Positions 39,972 through 49,072 of a DNA stretch of 64,000 nt are shown here, in pieces. How positions within the stretch are numbered: the stretch's first letter is position 1; the number at the start of each line of letters is the position of its first letter. The position numbers and the translations under genes were made by a program. This stretch comes from Clostridia bacterium (GTDB lineage Bacteria; Bacillota; Clostridia; Oscillospirales; Acutalibacteraceae). The notes beneath the pieces are model-generated. The model was given only the letters and a program-made list of their open reading frames with translations. It did no database searches and was not told where the DNA came from. The stretch is taken from positions 1 to 64,000 of the forward strand of contig JAFXLD010000086.1 in NCBI GenBank assembly GCA_017531385.1, given 5' to 3'.

Positions 39972-39976
39972 GATAT

Positions 39977-39990
39977 CGAACATTTGTACA
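39977..39990 (+). promoter_or_regulatory. LexA (SOS) operator of recA
   Basis: CGAACATTTGTACA matches the Gram-positive LexA/DinR pattern CGAAC-N4-GTTCG in its left half and GT-C in its right half (one mismatch in GAAC-N4-GTTC). It begins six bases after the -10 hexamer, at the expected transcription start, so a bound repressor would block recA. lexA itself is not in the window. Confidence 0.7.
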
Positions 39991-40020
39991 ACAACTATCC
40001 GTGAAAGGAAGATTTTAAAC

Positions 40021-41118
40021 ATGGCAGACAGACAGAAAGCTCTTGAAACAGCTCTTTCTCAGATTGAAAAGAAATATGGTAAAGGTGCAGTTATGCGTCT
40101 TGGTGAAAGCAGTACAATGAATGTGGAAGCTATCCCCACAGGTTCTCTTACGCTTGATAATGCAACAGGAATCGGTGGACTCCCCAAGGGAAGAATAGTT
40201 GAAATTTACGGTCCTGAATCATCAGGTAAAACAACTCTTGCTCTTCATGTTGTTGCAGAAGCACAGAAAATGGGCGGAGAAGCTGCGTTTGTTGATGCTG
40301 AACATGCCCTTGATCCCGTATATGCCGCAAATCTCGGCGTTGATGTTGATTCTCTTCTTGTAGCTCAGCCCGACAACGGTGAACAGGCTCTTGAAATCAC
40401 AGAAGCACTTGCAAGATCAGGTGCGATTGACATAATTATTGTTGACTCTGTTGCAGCCCTTGTTCCGAAAGCTGAAATCGAAGGCGACATGGGCGATTCT
40501 CATGTAGGTCTTCACGCAAGACTTATGTCACAGGCTCTTCGTAAGCTTACAGGTGCAATTGCCAAGTCAAATACTCTTGTCGTGTTCATCAACCAGCTCC
40601 GTGAAAAGGTCGGCGTTGTTTACGGTAATCCTGAAGTAACAACAGGCGGTCGTGCCCTCAAATTCTATTCAACCATAAGAATTGATGTAAGAAAATCTGA
40701 GCAGATTAAGGGATCAGGCACTGATGTCGTCGGCTCCAGAACAAAATGTAAGGTTGTTAAGAACAAAGTCGCACCACCGTTTAAAACTGCTGAGTTTGAC
40801 ATTATGTACGGTACAGGCATATCAAAAACAGGTGAAATGGTTGATATCGGTGTTATGTATAATATTATTCAGAAAAGCGGTGCATGGTTCTCATACGGTG
40901 ATATCAGACTTGGTCAGGGCAGAGAGAATGTAAAAGCTTATTTTGAGCAGAATCCTGAATTTGCCGCTGAAATTGAAGCAAAAATCCGTGAGGCAATGAA
41001 AAACAGCTCAGAAGATAAACCTGCATCAAAGTCTGCAGCGTCAAAGGCTGTTGCAGGTCCTAAGTCAGTTGAAGCAGCAAAAGCAAGACTTGATGTTACT
41101 GTTGATGATGACGACTGA
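40021..41118 (+). CDS. recA: Recombinase RecA
   Basis: Strand-exchange ATPase of homologous recombination and co-protease for LexA, 365 residues from the ATG at 40021 (AAAGGAAG about 7-8 bases upstream; the longer frame from 39970 begins upstream of the LexA box and lacks a site). Motifs include Walker [10 protein letters not shown] (about 64-72), the Walker B region [10 protein letters not shown], loop L1 [21 protein letters not shown] and loop L2 [25 protein letters not shown], each in full. The C-terminus is Ala/Lys/Ser-rich and ends VDDDD, the usual acidic tail. It overlaps recX by one base. Confidence 0.99.
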   Translation: MADRQKALETALSQIEKKYGKGAVMRLGESSTMNVEAIPTGSLTLDNATGIGGLPKGRIVEIYGPESSGKTTLALHVVAEAQKMGGEAAFVDAEHALDPVYAANLGVDVDSLLVAQPDNGEQALEITEALARSGAIDIIIVDSVAALVPKAEIEGDMGDSHVGLHARLMSQALRKLTGAIAKSNTLVVFINQLREKVGVVYGNPEVTTGGRALKFYSTIRIDVRKSEQIKGSGTDVVGSRTKCKVVKNKVAPPFKTAEFDIMYGTGISKTGEMVDIGVMYNIIQKSGAWFSYGDIRLGQGRENVKAYFEQNPEFAAEIEAKIREAMKNSSEDKPASKSAASKAVAGPKSVEAAKARLDVTVDDDD

Positions 41119-41729
41119 TGATAATTAAAATTGAGCCTGCAAAAGGCGGAAAATTATCGTTATTTGCAGATGATGAATATGTAATGACTGTGGATCCCGA
41201 TACATGGTATTCACTTGATTATTCAGACGGTTGCGAAATAGATGAAGAAGAATTTGAAAAACTGAAATTTCTTATTGAATCCAGAAAAGCATATGCACAA
41301 GCTCTCAGATTTTTAACTCTGAGGGCTCATTCTGCTGATGAACTTTATAAAAAACTCATAAAAAAACACTCTCCGGAATGTTCAGCATATGCAATTGAAA
41401 AATGTCGTGAGCTGGGTTTTATTGATGACGAAGATTTTGCAATAAGATATGCAAATGAACTTGTCAACAGAAAAAAATACGGTCTGTCCCGAATCAGAAG
41501 TGAGCTTTATTTAAAAGGAATTGATCGGGAAATTACTGAAAATGTAATAAATTCACTTGACATTGATTTTTCACAGAGTATCATAGAGATAATTGAAAAG
41601 AAATACGCTGATTGTCTGAATGACGAAAAAGGCAGAAGACGAATGATTGCAGGACTGATGCGTCTTGGCTATAATTACAGCGATATAAAAACAGCACTTG
41701 CAGATTATGACTTACCGGAGGATTATTAA
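41118..41729 (+). CDS. recX: Regulatory protein RecX
   Basis: Modulator of RecA filaments, 203 residues. It has three-helix RecX repeats: RAHSADELYKKLIKK (about 70-84), ELGFIDDEDFAIRYANELV and GLSRIRSELYLKGID. The N-terminal 60 residues are a less conserved extension, as is usual in Firmicutes. ATG and the recA TGA share one base (TGATG), so recX is translationally coupled to recA. rimO follows after its stop by 1 bp; a CCGGAGG site for rimO lies in its last codons. Confidence 0.94.
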   Translation: MIIKIEPAKGGKLSLFADDEYVMTVDPDTWYSLDYSDGCEIDEEEFEKLKFLIESRKAYAQALRFLTLRAHSADELYKKLIKKHSPECSAYAIEKCRELGFIDDEDFAIRYANELVNRKKYGLSRIRSELYLKGIDREITENVINSLDIDFSQSIIEIIEKKYADCLNDEKGRRRMIAGLMRLGYNYSDIKTALADYDLPEDY

Positions 41730-41730
41730 C

Positions 41731-43059
41731 ATGAGCTATAATGTAGGATTTATTTCATTAGGTTGTCCGAAAAATCAGGTTGATGCCGAGCTTATGCTTT
41801 CAAAAATCGAAAAAGCAGGGTTCAATATTGTCGACGTTGCTTATGAAGCAGATGTTGTAGTTATAAATACATGTGGCTTTATTGAAGATGCTAAGAAAGA
41901 AGCAATCGACAACATTCTCGAAATGGCAGAGCTCAAAAAAGAGGGAAGTATTCAGAAAATTATTGTCACAGGCTGTCTTGCAGAGCGTTATAAAGACGAG
42001 ATTTTTGCAGAATTTCCTGAAGTAGATGCTGTAATCGGTCTTGGTGCAAATGCCGATATCGTTGCAACGGTTAAATCTGTTATGAATGGCGAACAGATAG
42101 GATCTTTTCCCGAAAAAGAAAAAATGCCGCTTAGTGGCGAAAGATTGCTCACTACACCTCAGCACTGGGCGTATCTCAAGATTGCAGACGGCTGTTCTAA
42201 CTGCTGCACATACTGCGCAATACCTTCTATCCGTGGTGAATTCCGTTCAAGACCAATGGATGAAATCATTGAAGAAGCAGAAAAACTGGCATCAGACGGC
42301 ACAAAAGAAATTATCATAATCGCTCAGGATACAACACGATACGGTCTTGATCTTTACGGTGAATTAAAACTTCCCGAACTTCTCAGAAAACTTAATAATA
42401 TTGACGGGCTTGAATGGATCAGAATGCTCTATTGCTATCCCGACAGAATTACTGATGAGCTTATCGACACAATGGCATCATGCGAAAAAGTACTTCATTA
42501 TATAGATTTACCGCTTCAGCATGCAGACGGAAGAATCCTCAAAGCTATGAACAGAACAGGTGACAGAGAATCTCTTGAGGCTCTTATTGATAAAATCAGA
42601 GAAAAAATGCCTGATGTTGTTCTTCGCACAACCTTTATAACAGGTTTTCCCGGTGAAGATGAAGAGGCATTCAATAATCTTTCTGAGTTTATTGATGATA
42701 TAATGTTTGACCGTCTTGGCTGTTTTGCCTATTCTGCTGAAGAAGGAACACCTGCTGCAGAGATGGATAATCAGGTTGACGAAGAAGTCCGTAAACACAG
42801 GGCAGATGTTATAATGGAACAACAGTACGATATTTTTGAATTCAAGCAGAGAAAGCTTATCGGTGAAAAAATCAAATGTATTGTTGAAGGTTATGATGCC
42901 TATACAGACAGTTATTTCGGCAGAACATGGAAGGATGCACCCGAAATTGATTCTGTAGTGTATTTTACAGGTATCGGTGATTATAATGACGGTGATATTG
43001 TTGATGTTGAAATTTTTGACATCAATGAATATGACCTTATGGGAGAGATTGTAAAGTGA
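41731..43059 (+). CDS. rimO: Ribosomal protein S12 methylthiotransferase RimO
   Basis: Radical-SAM enzyme that methylthiolates Asp88 of ribosomal protein S12, 442 residues from the ATG at 41731 (CCGGAGG 9 bases upstream; the longer frame from 41698 overlaps recX). The N-terminal UPF0004 domain has SLGCPKNQVDAE, INTCGF and TGCLAER with three cluster Cys. The radical-SAM motif is CSNCCTYC (C-x3-C-x2-C with an extra Cys, about residue 150). A C-terminal TRAM domain (about 375-442) is present. RimO is told from MiaB by SLGCPKN and IPSIRGEFRSR. It overlaps pgsA by 4 bp. Confidence 0.96.
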   Translation: MSYNVGFISLGCPKNQVDAELMLSKIEKAGFNIVDVAYEADVVVINTCGFIEDAKKEAIDNILEMAELKKEGSIQKIIVTGCLAERYKDEIFAEFPEVDAVIGLGANADIVATVKSVMNGEQIGSFPEKEKMPLSGERLLTTPQHWAYLKIADGCSNCCTYCAIPSIRGEFRSRPMDEIIEEAEKLASDGTKEIIIIAQDTTRYGLDLYGELKLPELLRKLNNIDGLEWIRMLYCYPDRITDELIDTMASCEKVLHYIDLPLQHADGRILKAMNRTGDRESLEALIDKIREKMPDVVLRTTFITGFPGEDEEAFNNLSEFIDDIMFDRLGCFAYSAEEGTPAAEMDNQVDEEVRKHRADVIMEQQYDIFEFKQRKLIGEKIKCIVEGYDAYTDSYFGRTWKDAPEIDSVVYFTGIGDYNDGDIVDVEIFDINEYDLMGEIVK

Positions 43060-43631
43060 AAATTGATTTGAATTTGCCTAACAAACTGACCATTATCAGA
43101 ATTGTTCTGACACCTGTATTTTTATTTCTGTTTCTTACAGAGTTGATCCCTTATAACTATATTTTTGCATTGATAGTTTTTGCTGTTGCAGCTATAACTG
43201 ATTTTGCAGACGGAAAAATAGCAAGAAGCCGTAATATTATAACAAATTTCGGTAAAATTGCAGACCCTATTGCGGATAAGATATTGACAACAACTACTTT
43301 GCTTTGTTTTATGCAGAAAAACCTTTGCAGTATATGGGTAATTCTTCTTATTCTTACCAGAGAATTTGCTGTTTCTGCAATAAGAATATCTGCTGCATCG
43401 CAAGGCTCCGTAATTCCCGCAAATATATACGGAAAAATAAAAACAGTAATGCAGATGGTTTTTTCAGTAATTATTCTTTTATTGATTGCTCTTCAGAGCG
43501 GAATTAATTTCTCAATTCCGCATTTTGAAATTATTTCAGCAGTTATGATGTGGATACTCGCTGTTGTTACGATTGTTTCAGGTATTATTTATATTAAAGA
43601 CAGTGCGAAAATAATCGATTTTTCAAAATAA
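43056..43631 (+). CDS. pgsA: CDP-diacylglycerol-glycerol-3-phosphate phosphatidyltransferase
   Basis: Makes phosphatidylglycerol phosphate at the cytoplasmic membrane, 191 residues with about six membrane segments. The CDP-alcohol phosphotransferase motif D-x2-DG-x2-AR-x8-G-x3-D-x3-D is complete: DFADGKIARSRNIITNFGKIADPIAD, starting near residue 49. It begins NLPNKLTIIRIVLTPVF, as in PgsA. The start is GTG at 43056, overlapping the rimO stop (GTGA). The operon recA-recX-rimO-pgsA is a common Clostridia arrangement, although recA more often follows pgsA and cinA. Confidence 0.95.
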   Translation: MKIDLNLPNKLTIIRIVLTPVFLFLFLTELIPYNYIFALIVFAVAAITDFADGKIARSRNIITNFGKIADPIADKILTTTTLLCFMQKNLCSIWVILLILTREFAVSAIRISAASQGSVIPANIYGKIKTVMQMVFSVIILLLIALQSGINFSIPHFEIISAVMMWILAVVTIVSGIIYIKDSAKIIDFSK

Positions 43632-43674
43632 TTCTCTGCAGCCGCAATTTTGCTGTTGCAAAATGGTGAAATCT

Positions 43675-45768
43675 ATGAATACATATTATAATGAAATAAC
43701 AGAAAAGCCTGTGCAGAAGGAAGACGGCAAAGTTGTTTATAAAATTCCTTGTGGTGCTTTTTCCGGAAACGGTGATCTCGGCATTGTTTTTAATGATGAC
43801 GAAAAAGGACTTCTGATTCATATTTCAAAATGCGATTTCTGGAAATTTACTCCGGGTGCACATAAAGACGGCGGAATAAAAACTGTCGGCAGTCTCAGAT
43901 TCAGTAATATTGATCTGTCAGCGTATAATATCAAGCAGTATTTTGACAGAGGAATACTTGAATGTCGATTTTCTGACACTGAAATGGAAGTTTTTGTGGC
44001 TCCCGAGAACAAGATTTATGTCGAAATCAAGTCGCCTGATAACGGAATGTTTCCTGAGCTTGAAATTGATATTCCCGATACATGCGGTTCAAGAAACTTT
44101 GTTTTCAATGATATGGGGCTGAAATGGCATCTTCGTAAATTTGACGGTAAAGATGTTGTCAGGGAATCAGATGTATCAGTATGCTGTAAGCGCCTTGAAA
44201 CAGCAAGAAACGACGGTTTTAAAACTGTCAGATTCTGCATATCTGTCGTTACTAATTTTGATACACCTGAGTATATCAGCAGAAGTATTGATATTGCACT
44301 GCATTGCGATTATGATGCAGATAAAATAAAGACTGAGAATAAGTGGAAAAAGTTTTTTTCTGCATCAAAAGTAACTATACCGGATAAACTTATAGAAAAA
44401 CACTATAATGCGAGTTTGTATTTTCTTGCCTGCTGTATGGGGAATGAAAAGTTTCCACCGGGACTTTTCGGCAATTTTGTTACAGATGACTTTTTCCCAT
44501 GGTCTGGCGACTATCATATGAACTATAACTATGAAGCGCCGTATTACTGTGTTTTTTCTTCCAATCATCCTGAGCTTGCAATCGGCTATATGACGCCACT
44601 TGAGGATATGATTGAAAATGGCAGGGAGTATGCAAAATTTGAGAACTGTAAAGGTATTTACTTTCCGGTAAGTTTTGGACCGAAAGCTCTTGACCTTTAC
44701 ACCATGAAGGGCTGTAAAGAGCACGGAATACTGTTTCTGGGACAGAAAAGTAATGCTGCTTATGCTGCAGTTATTGTAGCAATGAATTGGTATTCCACCT
44801 ACAATAAAGATTATGCCCGTGAACATCTTTACCCGTATATGCGTGAGGTTGCAGATTTCTGGGAAGATTATCTGGTTAAAGAAAAAAACAGATATGTCAT
44901 AGTCAATGATGCAGCCCATGAAATTCCTTATTACAGATGTGAAAAATTCAGATACTGGACGCACAAAAATCAGATAGAAGCAAAGAATAACATTGTATCA
45001 CTCGGTCTTGTGCGTATGGTTATGAAATGTATACTTGATATGTCCCGTGAACTTGATATTGATTCTGATAAACGGGCCATATGGCAGAATATTCTTGAGA
45101 ATATCAGTGAATTCCCGACTTTTATCAAACATGGAAAAAGATGTTTCAGATATACTGAAAAAGGAATGCGATGGAGAAATGACAATACTGTCGGTCTTCA
45201 GCACATTTATCCTATATCACAGGTAGGTCTCGGTTCTGATAAAAAATTATTGAAAATTGCAACAAATACTTATTTTATTAATGACCGCAGAATGGATGAC
45301 AACGGTTCCAATTCTTATTTACCTGCAGGTGCAAGACTTGGTGTTGATCCCAAATATCTTATTGACGGACTTAAGATGAATATAAAAGAATTTGCTCTTC
45401 CGAATATGCTTTTCAAGCATCACGGTGGTGGTATTGAGCATCTTACAACTGTCCCTGCCACAATCAATGAAATGCTTATGCAAAGCCATGAAGGTATTAT
45501 CCGATTGTTCCCATGCTGGAACAGAAAAGATGATGCTGCGTTTGAAAATCTTAGTGCAGACGGAGCATTTCTTGTTTCTTCCGAACTGAAGAACGGAAAG
45601 ATAGCATCACTTAAAATAAAAAGTCTTGCAGGAAGAAAATGTACACTAGATGCAGGCGATATTAAAGCTGTAGTCAGATCATCAGATGGAAAAAAGATAA
45701 AATTCCAGAAAAAAGATATTGTAATATCTTTTAATACGGAAGTTGATACAGAATATACACTTAAGTAA
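43675..45768 (+). CDS. GH95-like glycoside hydrolase, divergent
   Basis: A 697-residue cytoplasmic protein resembling alpha-L-fucosidases of family GH95: an N-terminal beta-sandwich (about 1-235), then an (alpha/alpha)6 barrel with GDYHMNYNYEAPYYC (about 275-289, like the catalytic Asn region MNYWPA), a HLYPYMREVADFWEDYL block (about 382-398) and NEMLMQSHEGIIRLFPCW near residue 600. Where GH95 has its general-base Asp before the GNFGG segment, this protein reads HHGGGIEHLT, so the catalytic set is altered. An in-frame ATG at 43663 is possible; GGTGA favours 43675. It follows pgsA by 43 bp and may be its last operon gene. Substrate uncertain. Confidence 0.7.
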   Translation: MNTYYNEITEKPVQKEDGKVVYKIPCGAFSGNGDLGIVFNDDEKGLLIHISKCDFWKFTPGAHKDGGIKTVGSLRFSNIDLSAYNIKQYFDRGILECRFSDTEMEVFVAPENKIYVEIKSPDNGMFPELEIDIPDTCGSRNFVFNDMGLKWHLRKFDGKDVVRESDVSVCCKRLETARNDGFKTVRFCISVVTNFDTPEYISRSIDIALHCDYDADKIKTENKWKKFFSASKVTIPDKLIEKHYNASLYFLACCMGNEKFPPGLFGNFVTDDFFPWSGDYHMNYNYEAPYYCVFSSNHPELAIGYMTPLEDMIENGREYAKFENCKGIYFPVSFGPKALDLYTMKGCKEHGILFLGQKSNAAYAAVIVAMNWYSTYNKDYAREHLYPYMREVADFWEDYLVKEKNRYVIVNDAAHEIPYYRCEKFRYWTHKNQIEAKNNIVSLGLVRMVMKCILDMSRELDIDSDKRAIWQNILENISEFPTFIKHGKRCFRYTEKGMRWRNDNTVGLQHIYPISQVGLGSDKKLLKIATNTYFINDRRMDDNGSNSYLPAGARLGVDPKYLIDGLKMNIKEFALPNMLFKHHGGGIEHLTTVPATINEMLMQSHEGIIRLFPCWNRKDDAAFENLSADGAFLVSSELKNGKIASLKIKSLAGRKCTLDAGDIKAVVRSSDGKKIKFQKKDIVISFNTEVDTEYTLK

Positions 45769-45797
45769 AAGAAATCCACCATCGGTGGATTTCTTTT
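45767..45797. terminator. Bidirectional terminator after the GH95-like gene
   Basis: AAAAGAAATCCACC (45767-45780) and GGTGGATTTCTTTT (45784-45797) form a 14-bp stem with a three-base loop between convergent genes. Confidence 0.92.
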
Positions 45798-45802
45798 TAT
45801 GA

Positions 45803-47047
45803 TCAATATGTTAAAGTTTCATTGATCTCATAAACCATTTCTGCAATTTTACGGAAAGGTGTTCTGTCATAACCCATATCTCTGTTTACAGAAGTATATA
45901 TTATAAGAACAAATGGTTGTTCAGCCATAACGATTGCGCAATCATGATATCCTACGGTTGCATTCCCACCGCTTCCGGATTTTCGCATAACCGTAACTCC
46001 CGAGGGAATCCCGTTTCTGATAAGAGGAGATGTGTTTGAATTGCTCAGATGTTCAAAAAACACATTTTTAAATTTACCGTTATAATTGTAAATATCAAGA
46101 TAATGCTTTGCCATGTTTGATGCTGATGTTTCACCGAATATGTACGAATTAAGTCTTAGTGATGATCCTATTTTTTTTGCATTTTCGTTAAAATTAGTAG
46201 TACCAAAATAGTCAAACAACATCTGATATGCAGTGTTGTCACTGTTTCTGATTGCGTAATACATCAGTTCACTTATGGTAAAGCCTGTACCTGTTTTGAA
46301 ATTACTCAGATAGTGTCCGTTCCACTTCTGACTGCTTTTCAGATATATTGTTTTATTAAGTGAAATATTGTTTTTTTCCATGTAATCAAGCATACTCTTG
46401 ACAAACGGTGCTTTTACTGTGCATTGTGTTCTGTACACACGATCACTGTTATACTGAATGAAATATTCCTGGTTGACATCGATAAAATAGAATGTAACTA
46501 CACTTCCGAGCTGTCTGCAATAATTCTCAAGGGCCTTGATTTGTGAGAAAACGGCTTCATCCATAATGCTTGTGGAGAAACCTTTCAAAGAAGATGTATA
46601 GTTTTTTCTTTTATCATATTTTGCAATAAATAAAGCGGGATCTGCCGATTCTGCCTGAGAACATTTTTTTGTTTTGTCCAATCTTGCTGCAATTCGAAGA
46701 ATCAAACGGGCATCCTGAGCGTTTACAACCTTATTGAAGTTTGCATCAGCGAGAACGCATTGTCTTTCTGTCAGAAGAATCTGTTTTGAACTGAACTTTA
46801 AAACAAGTCTGCTGTCTGCCGCTGTAATGTAACTATCATTATTTATATCACCCACATAAAATTCACCCGCAGGTAATTTGTTTGGTTTTTCTGTAGTTGT
46901 TTCTGTTTTTGTAATCGTCTCACTTTCGTATTCGCTTTCAATTTCTGATACATATTCGGTGATATCGGTAGTTTCCTGAGCAGATGTGAATACAACAGAC
47001 GAAAGCAATGTTGACAGTACACAAAATAAAATTATAATCCTTTTCAC
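45803..47047 (-). CDS. Secreted dockerin protein with beta-lactamase-fold domain, Cys nucleophile
   Basis: A 414-residue secreted protein. The start is a GTG at 47047 with GGAAG 8 bases upstream; the ATG at 47062 has no site. A signal peptide (1-23), a Thr/Glu-rich linker, then a type I dockerin (about 66-122) with two calcium loops, GDINNDSYITAADSRLVLK and ADANFNKVVNAQDARLILR. The C-terminal domain (about 140-414) resembles class A beta-lactamases and D-Ala-D-Ala peptidases: SDN (269-271) and KSG (356-358) are intact, but the SxxK motif is CTVK, with Cys209 at the nucleophile. Dockerins bind cohesins, so attachment to a cellulosome-like complex or cell wall is inferred. It ends the pdaA-like/nadA/mnmA operon. 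Confidence 0.85.
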   Translation of the reverse strand: MKRIIILFCVLSTLLSSVVFTSAQETTDITEYVSEIESEYESETITKTETTTEKPNKLPAGEFYVGDINNDSYITAADSRLVLKFSSKQILLTERQCVLADANFNKVVNAQDARLILRIAARLDKTKKCSQAESADPALFIAKYDKRKNYTSSLKGFSTSIMDEAVFSQIKALENYCRQLGSVVTFYFIDVNQEYFIQYNSDRVYRTQCTVKAPFVKSMLDYMEKNNISLNKTIYLKSSQKWNGHYLSNFKTGTGFTISELMYYAIRNSDNTAYQMLFDYFGTTNFNENAKKIGSSLRLNSYIFGETSASNMAKHYLDIYNYNGKFKNVFFEHLSNSNTSPLIRNGIPSGVTVMRKSGSGGNATVGYHDCAIVMAEQPFVLIIYTSVNRDMGYDRTPFRKIAEMVYEINETLTY

Positions 47048-47066
47048 TATAGTCACTTCCATAGAC

Positions 47067-48128
47067 TTATTTTATTATTCCTCCGCCTAAAACGATGTCA
47101 TTGTCATAGAGTACGGCTGATTGTCCCTTTGCAGGGGCTCTTTGAGGTGTATCGAATACGATTTTAATTGTATTTTCATCAATCTGTTCAGCTGTTGCAG
47201 ATGCACCGATATGATTGAATCTGATTTTAACAGTACATTGTATCCTTTCTGATAAACTTTCAGAATACATAAAATTAAAATCTTCAACATAAATTTCACT
47301 CTGAAACAGTCCCTCATTTGCGGATACAATGATTGAGTTTGTTTTTATATCCTTATTTTTGACATAAACGGGAGTTCCCATTGCAAGACCGAGACCTTTT
47401 CTCTGACCGATGGTGTAATTAATCATCCCGTTGTGCTTTCCCACAATATTGCCGTTTTCGTCAATAAATTTTCCGTGGGGATATTTTTTGCCCGTTGCAC
47501 GGCATATAAAAGACGCATAGTCACCGTTTGTTATAAAGCAGACGTCCTGACTGTCTTTCTTCCTTGCATTGATAAATCCGTTATTTTCCGCAATTTCTCT
47601 TGCTTTTTCTTTTGTTATTTCAGACAATGGGAACTGAATTTTTTTTAATTGTTCCTGCGACAGGGAATAGAGGAAGTAGCTTTGGTCCTTTTTTATATCA
47701 TCGGCTTTCTTTATGTAGAACCTGCCGTTTTCTGAACCGATTTTTGCATAGTGACCCGTAGCTATGATATCACAGCCATTTTTTTCTGCTACTTCATTGA
47801 GTAAATCAAATTTAATGTGCTTGTTGCATTCTACGCACGGATTCGGAGTGCCGCCTTTTTCGTAAGTTCTGATAAAATTATCAATGACATGTCTTTTGAA
47901 TTGCTCGGAAACATCTGCAACAATAATCGGTATTCCGAGTTTATCGCAAACAGCCTTTGCATCGTTAATGTCATTGTCTGCAACCGAAGTATCAAAACCG
48001 AAAATCTTGTCACTTTTGTCAAACATTCTGAATGTTACGCCGATGCAATCATAGCCTTGTTCTTTCATAAGATATGCAGTGACGGAGCTGTCAACTCCGC
48101 CACTCATTGCAATTAATGCTTTTGCCAT
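47067..48128 (-). CDS. mnmA: tRNA-specific 2-thiouridylase MnmA
   Basis: Introduces the 2-thio group at U34 of tRNA Lys, Glu and Gln, 353 residues. The PP-loop is AMSGGVDSSVTAYLM (about 7-21), the first catalytic Cys is in NPCVECNKHIKFD (about 97-109), ATGHYA follows, and the second Cys is in KKDSQDVCFI (about 190-199). The GQRKGLGLA and C-terminal APAKGQSAVLYD blocks complete the MnmA pattern. It lies 3 bp after nadA. The cysteine desulfurase that donates sulfur is not adjacent. Confidence 0.96.
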   Translation of the reverse strand: MAKALIAMSGGVDSSVTAYLMKEQGYDCIGVTFRMFDKSDKIFGFDTSVADNDINDAKAVCDKLGIPIIVADVSEQFKRHVIDNFIRTYEKGGTPNPCVECNKHIKFDLLNEVAEKNGCDIIATGHYAKIGSENGRFYIKKADDIKKDQSYFLYSLSQEQLKKIQFPLSEITKEKAREIAENNGFINARKKDSQDVCFITNGDYASFICRATGKKYPHGKFIDENGNIVGKHNGMINYTIGQRKGLGLAMGTPVYVKNKDIKTNSIIVSANEGLFQSEIYVEDFNFMYSESLSERIQCTVKIRFNHIGASATAEQIDENTIKIVFDTPQRAPAKGQSAVLYDNDIVLGGGIIK

Positions 48129-48131
48129 TAT

Positions 48132-49046
48132 TTATCCCAACTCAATCATTTTATTTATGCATTTAACAGCTTTTTCAATGGTTTCTTCAGACATTGTGAT
48201 TTCTTCACCGCCGACACCAATTACTGTGTTGTATACATCCATTATGGTTGTAAGTTTCATATCATTACAGATAAGAGCTTTTGACATTGCATAGAATTTT
48301 TTATCGGGGCATATAATCTGAAGATGCTGAACAATACTGTTTTCAGTACCGATAATAAATTCCTTAGCATCTGATTCTTTTGCAAAATTCATAATATCTG
48401 CTGTTGAGCCTGCAAAATCAGCAAGAGCTGTTACTTCTTTTTTGCATTCAGGATGAACAAGAAGAAGAGCATCGGGATGTTTTTTCTTCGCTTCCATAGC
48501 TTCCTCGGCTGTTATTGCTGCATGAACAGGACATCCGCCGTTAAGGAGCTTTATATTCTTATCAGGGCATTTTTCCGCAACATAGGAACCTAAATTGCAA
48601 TCAGGAATGAACAGAATATTCTTTTCGGGCATATTGTTTACAATTTTTACAGCGGAAGACGATGTTACACAAACATCACAAACAGTTTTAAGTTCTGTTG
48701 TTGTATTTATGTATGCCACAACAGCATAGTCTTTATATTCATTTTCTCTGAGTTGCTTTATATATTCCTTTGTGAACTGTTCAGCCATTGGACATCCTGC
48801 ATCAGGATTGGCAAGGTATACAGTTTTCTCAGGGGAGAGAAGTTTTGCCGTTTCTGCCATAAAACGGACACCGCACATAATAAGTGTTTTGTTCGGCACT
48901 TTTGATGCTTTTACACTCAGTGCATAAGAATCACCTGAAAAGTCTGCAACTTCAAGGATATCCTCACTCTGATAGCTGTGAGCAAGAATACATATATCCT
49001 TTTCTTTTTTGAGTCTTATAATTTCATTCTGTATATCTTTTAACAT
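48132..49046 (-). CDS. nadA: Quinolinate synthase NadA
   Basis: Condenses iminoaspartate and dihydroxyacetone phosphate to quinolinate in de novo NAD synthesis, 304 residues. It uses one 4Fe-4S cluster; candidate ligand Cys residues are in MCGVRFMAE (about 78-86), the CVTSSSAV/CDVCVTSS block (near 123-130) and a CPDKKF region near residue 270. The Ala/His block LAHSYQSED is at 21-29. nadB and nadC, usually next to nadA, are missing, so either they lie elsewhere or iminoaspartate comes from another route. Gaps of 26 bp and 3 bp tie it to the deacetylase and mnmA genes. Confidence 0.95.
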   Translation of the reverse strand: MLKDIQNEIIRLKKEKDICILAHSYQSEDILEVADFSGDSYALSVKASKVPNKTLIMCGVRFMAETAKLLSPEKTVYLANPDAGCPMAEQFTKEYIKQLRENEYKDYAVVAYINTTTELKTVCDVCVTSSSAVKIVNNMPEKNILFIPDCNLGSYVAEKCPDKNIKLLNGGCPVHAAITAEEAMEAKKKHPDALLLVHPECKKEVTALADFAGSTADIMNFAKESDAKEFIIGTENSIVQHLQIICPDKKFYAMSKALICNDMKLTTIMDVYNTVIGVGGEEITMSEETIEKAVKCINKMIELG

Positions 49047-49072
49047 TTTTTATCAGTTCCTTTCTCAGGTAT

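Noticed and set aside
44365..44964. 199-residue open frame antisense to the GH95-like gene
   Set aside because: Low-quality protein sequence, no ribosome binding site and fully inside a well-supported gene.
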